DNA of 5,389 bases. Origin: Flavobacteriaceae bacterium. GTDB lineage: Bacteria; Bacteroidota; Bacteroidia; Flavobacteriales; Flavobacteriaceae. Of this stretch, positions 5,243 through 5,389 are shown in pieces (position 1 is the stretch's first letter; every line of letters begins with the position of its first letter). Both the position numbers and the translations under genes were made by a program. The stretch is taken from positions 1-5,389 of the forward strand of contig JAESTN010000242.1 of the NCBI GenBank assembly GCA_016763595.1, in the 5' to 3' direction. The notes under the pieces are model-generated. The model ran no database searches. It was not told the origin of the DNA and saw only the letters and a list, made by a program, of their open reading frames with translations.

Positions 5243-5388
5243 ACGGGAATTGACTTTACAATCATCGCTTTACAGATAAGAAATTGTGCGAATATATAAG
5301 TAATCATAATGGTTACTCCATACAACTCATTCGGTTCATAAAACTTGTTTAATGCAATTAAACTATCTGATAGAATAAAAAGAATTGC
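5236..5388 (-). CDS. C-terminal end of a YhhN/TMEM86 family (lysoplasmalogenase-like) membrane protein, partial
   Basis: The last 50 codons of a convergent gene enter from the right edge and end at TAA (5238-5236). The peptide begins within a membrane helix that holds Leu-Ser-Asp-Ser-Leu-Ile-Ala-Leu-Asn-Lys-Phe, the hallmark of the YhhN/TMEM86 family, followed by a loop and a final helix with Thr-Tyr-Ile-Phe-Ala-Gln-Phe-Leu-Ile, also typical of the family's C-terminus. Characterised vertebrate members hydrolyse the vinyl-ether bond of lysoplasmalogens; bacterial members are mostly untested, so only the family is claimed. The stop codon sits in the T-tract of the terminator of the oppositely directed DoxX-like gene. 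The start and most of the protein lie outside the window. Confidence 0.8.
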   Translation of the reverse strand, partial: AILFILSDSLIALNKFYEPNELYGVTIMITYIFAQFLICKAMIVKSIPVK

Positions 5389-5389
5389 A

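Noticed and set aside
1..5389. CRISPR array, tRNA, rRNA, insertion sequence or phage-like genes
   Set aside because: No spaced repeats, cloverleaf-like segments, transposase motifs or terminal inverted repeats were seen; gene content is typical core chromosome.

Overview
The window reads as ordinary chromosomal DNA from a member of the Bacteroidota, most likely a Flavobacteriaceae species. Reasons: it is very AT-rich; it has flavobacterial families (a BamD-type YfiO lipoprotein, a DUF6913-like protein); start codons are preceded by A-rich stretches rather than strong Shine-Dalgarno sites; and TAnnTTTG boxes, the -7 element of the Bacteroidota housekeeping sigma factor, lie just upstream of four minus-strand genes. 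A marine genus such as Polaribacter or Tenacibaculum is a guess only. I see no tRNA, rRNA, CRISPR array, insertion sequence or prophage.

Left half (1-3011), all on the minus strand, in transcription order: a DUF6913-like protein of unknown function; dapA (4-hydroxy-tetrahydrodipicolinate synthase, for lysine and the diaminopimelate of peptidoglycan); a non-haem ferritin with complete iron sites, 10 nt after dapA; bamD (outer-membrane protein assembly lipoprotein); and, overlapping the bamD stop, the first bases of another gene starting ATG-ATG-ATG-GAT, possibly rpoZ. Each of the four complete genes has its own -7-like box, so this looks like a gene cluster with nested promoters rather than one simple operon. 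It serves envelope building (dapA, bamD) and iron storage (ferritin).

Right half (3067-5176), on the plus strand: a divergent pair 1 nt apart that together make up the two domains of a UshA/CD73-type 5'-nucleotidase as separate proteins, in reversed order. The nucleotide-binding C-terminal domain comes first as a lipoprotein, followed by the metallophosphatase domain with a Tat-like signal. A small DoxX-like four-helix membrane protein follows, ending at a clear intrinsic terminator (5208-5242). The T-tract of that terminator contains the stop codon of a convergent gene, truncated by the window edge, that encodes the C-terminal end of a YhhN/TMEM86 (lysoplasmalogenase-like) membrane protein.

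The most noteworthy points are the split and order-reversed nucleotidase, with apparently different export routes for its halves; the divergent promoter that overlaps the start of the nucleotidase gene; an imperfect 20-bp tandem duplication spanning the stop codon of the DUF6913-like gene; an A10 homopolymer near that gene's 5' end; and a ferritin promoter candidate inside the last codons of dapA. I found no evidence of a wholly new system.
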